The notes below the pieces were generated by a model. It searched no databases. It was not told the origin of the DNA and saw only the letters and a program-made list of their open reading frames with translations. Below, piece after piece: positions 63,813 to 64,000 of a DNA stretch of 64,000 bases (position 1 is its first letter; each line of letters begins with the position of its first letter). Location: contig NZ_LGUF01000007.1 in NCBI RefSeq assembly GCF_001274725.1, positions 4,450,916 through 4,514,915 of the forward strand. The letters run 5' to 3'. Made by a program: the position numbers and the translations under genes. This DNA comes from Sporosarcina globispora. Lineage in GTDB: Bacteria > Bacillota > Bacilli > Bacillales > Cytobacillaceae.

Positions 63813-64000
63813 CTATAGCTGTGATGAAAAATTATTTAGGAATGCTCTGGCGATTACTTCATTCTCGTTTATGATTTCTACAGATACTGCATCTTCATTC
63901 ACAATCATTTCTTCTATTTCGAAAACATGCAGGTCCTGTGTAAGAGGAATTGGATTCATAAAAATATAGTTTCCCTTTTCATTATTGACTTCTATATATT
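63813..64000 (-). CDS. Partial gene at the right edge, unknown function
   Basis: Reading frame open to base 64000, stop TAG at 63813. The last 62 residues read YIEVNNEKGNYIFMNPIPL...HVFEIEEMIVNEDAVSVEIINENEVIARAFLNNF, a beta-rich acidic segment. The N-terminus lies outside. No family recognised. The downstream hairpin at 63715-63734 supports a real transcript. Confidence 0.65.
   Translation of the reverse strand, partial: YIEVNNEKGNYIFMNPIPLTQDLHVFEIEEMIVNEDAVSVEIINENEVIARAFLNNFSSQL

Overview
The window is a low-GC Firmicutes chromosome segment from a member of the Bacillaceae, probably the Cytobacillus/Mesobacillus side of the family. This is inferred from gene order and protein similarity recalled from memory; no database search was run. 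Strong AGGAGG-type ribosome sites, frequent TTG/GTG starts, T-run terminators and many orthologues in Bacillus subtilis order (pycA-ftsW-ylaN...ylaF, yktA-yktC, speA-pdh, rnjA, ykuQ-ykuT, ykuD-ykuL, cheV-patA-ykwC) support this. No rRNA, tRNA, CRISPR array or prophage was found.

Layout. 1-11 kb: pycA (partial), ftsW, ylaN, glutaminase, ylaL, the PIN-PhoH ATPase, a YlaJ-type lipoprotein, ylaI, ylaH and the typA GTPase. 11-18 kb: ylaF, an acetyltransferase overlapping an inositol-monophosphatase-family gene, ykzI/yktB/yktA, an FMN oxidoreductase, speA, and facing speA a homologue of the dual-function RNA SR1 encoding the GapA-binding peptide SR1P. 18-28 kb: a deacetylase lipoprotein, a BCCT osmolyte transporter and the pdhABCD operon with its promoter, then ykyA. 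28-33 kb: a YjcZ-like mini-protein, deformylase, a HAD phosphatase, an unannotated 23-residue cationic peptide gene, and rpoY-rnjA. 33-45 kb: ktrC, a heterodimeric ABC exporter, an MscS channel, a tandem 52-bp repeat, diaminopimelate genes dapL/dapH, ccpC, a drug-efflux MFS, the CBS protein CbpB, two mini-proteins and ykuJ. 45-56 kb: an MBL hydrolase, glutaredoxin, the EAL protein YkuI, a strongly structured intergenic block, a C39-like lipoprotein, fadH, ykuE, ykuD, a PadR-MFS pair, kre and cheV. 56-64 kb: an IS200-type insertion sequence, a UMF1-type MFS with divergent tetR, dinB-like, RDD, patA and ykwC.

How genes connect. pycA, pdhABCD, ccpC, SR1/SR1P and the malate-lactate-independent pyruvate node genes all sit around pyruvate and TCA control. 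dapH, dapL and patA supply the acetylated branch of diaminopimelate synthesis, feeding wall and lysine. ftsW, ykuD, the deacetylase and the C39-like lipoprotein act at the envelope. BCCT, KtrC, MscS and the c-di-AMP-type CBS protein belong to osmotic and potassium homeostasis. rnjA, rpoY and kre concern RNA synthesis and decay.

The backbone is mostly ordinary. The parts worth a second look are noncoding or very small: the SR1 homologue, the 23-residue amphipathic peptide gene, the multi-hairpin block at 48979-49170, the 52-bp tandem repeat, two dispersed palindromic repeats, and the structured 3' region of the IS200 element.
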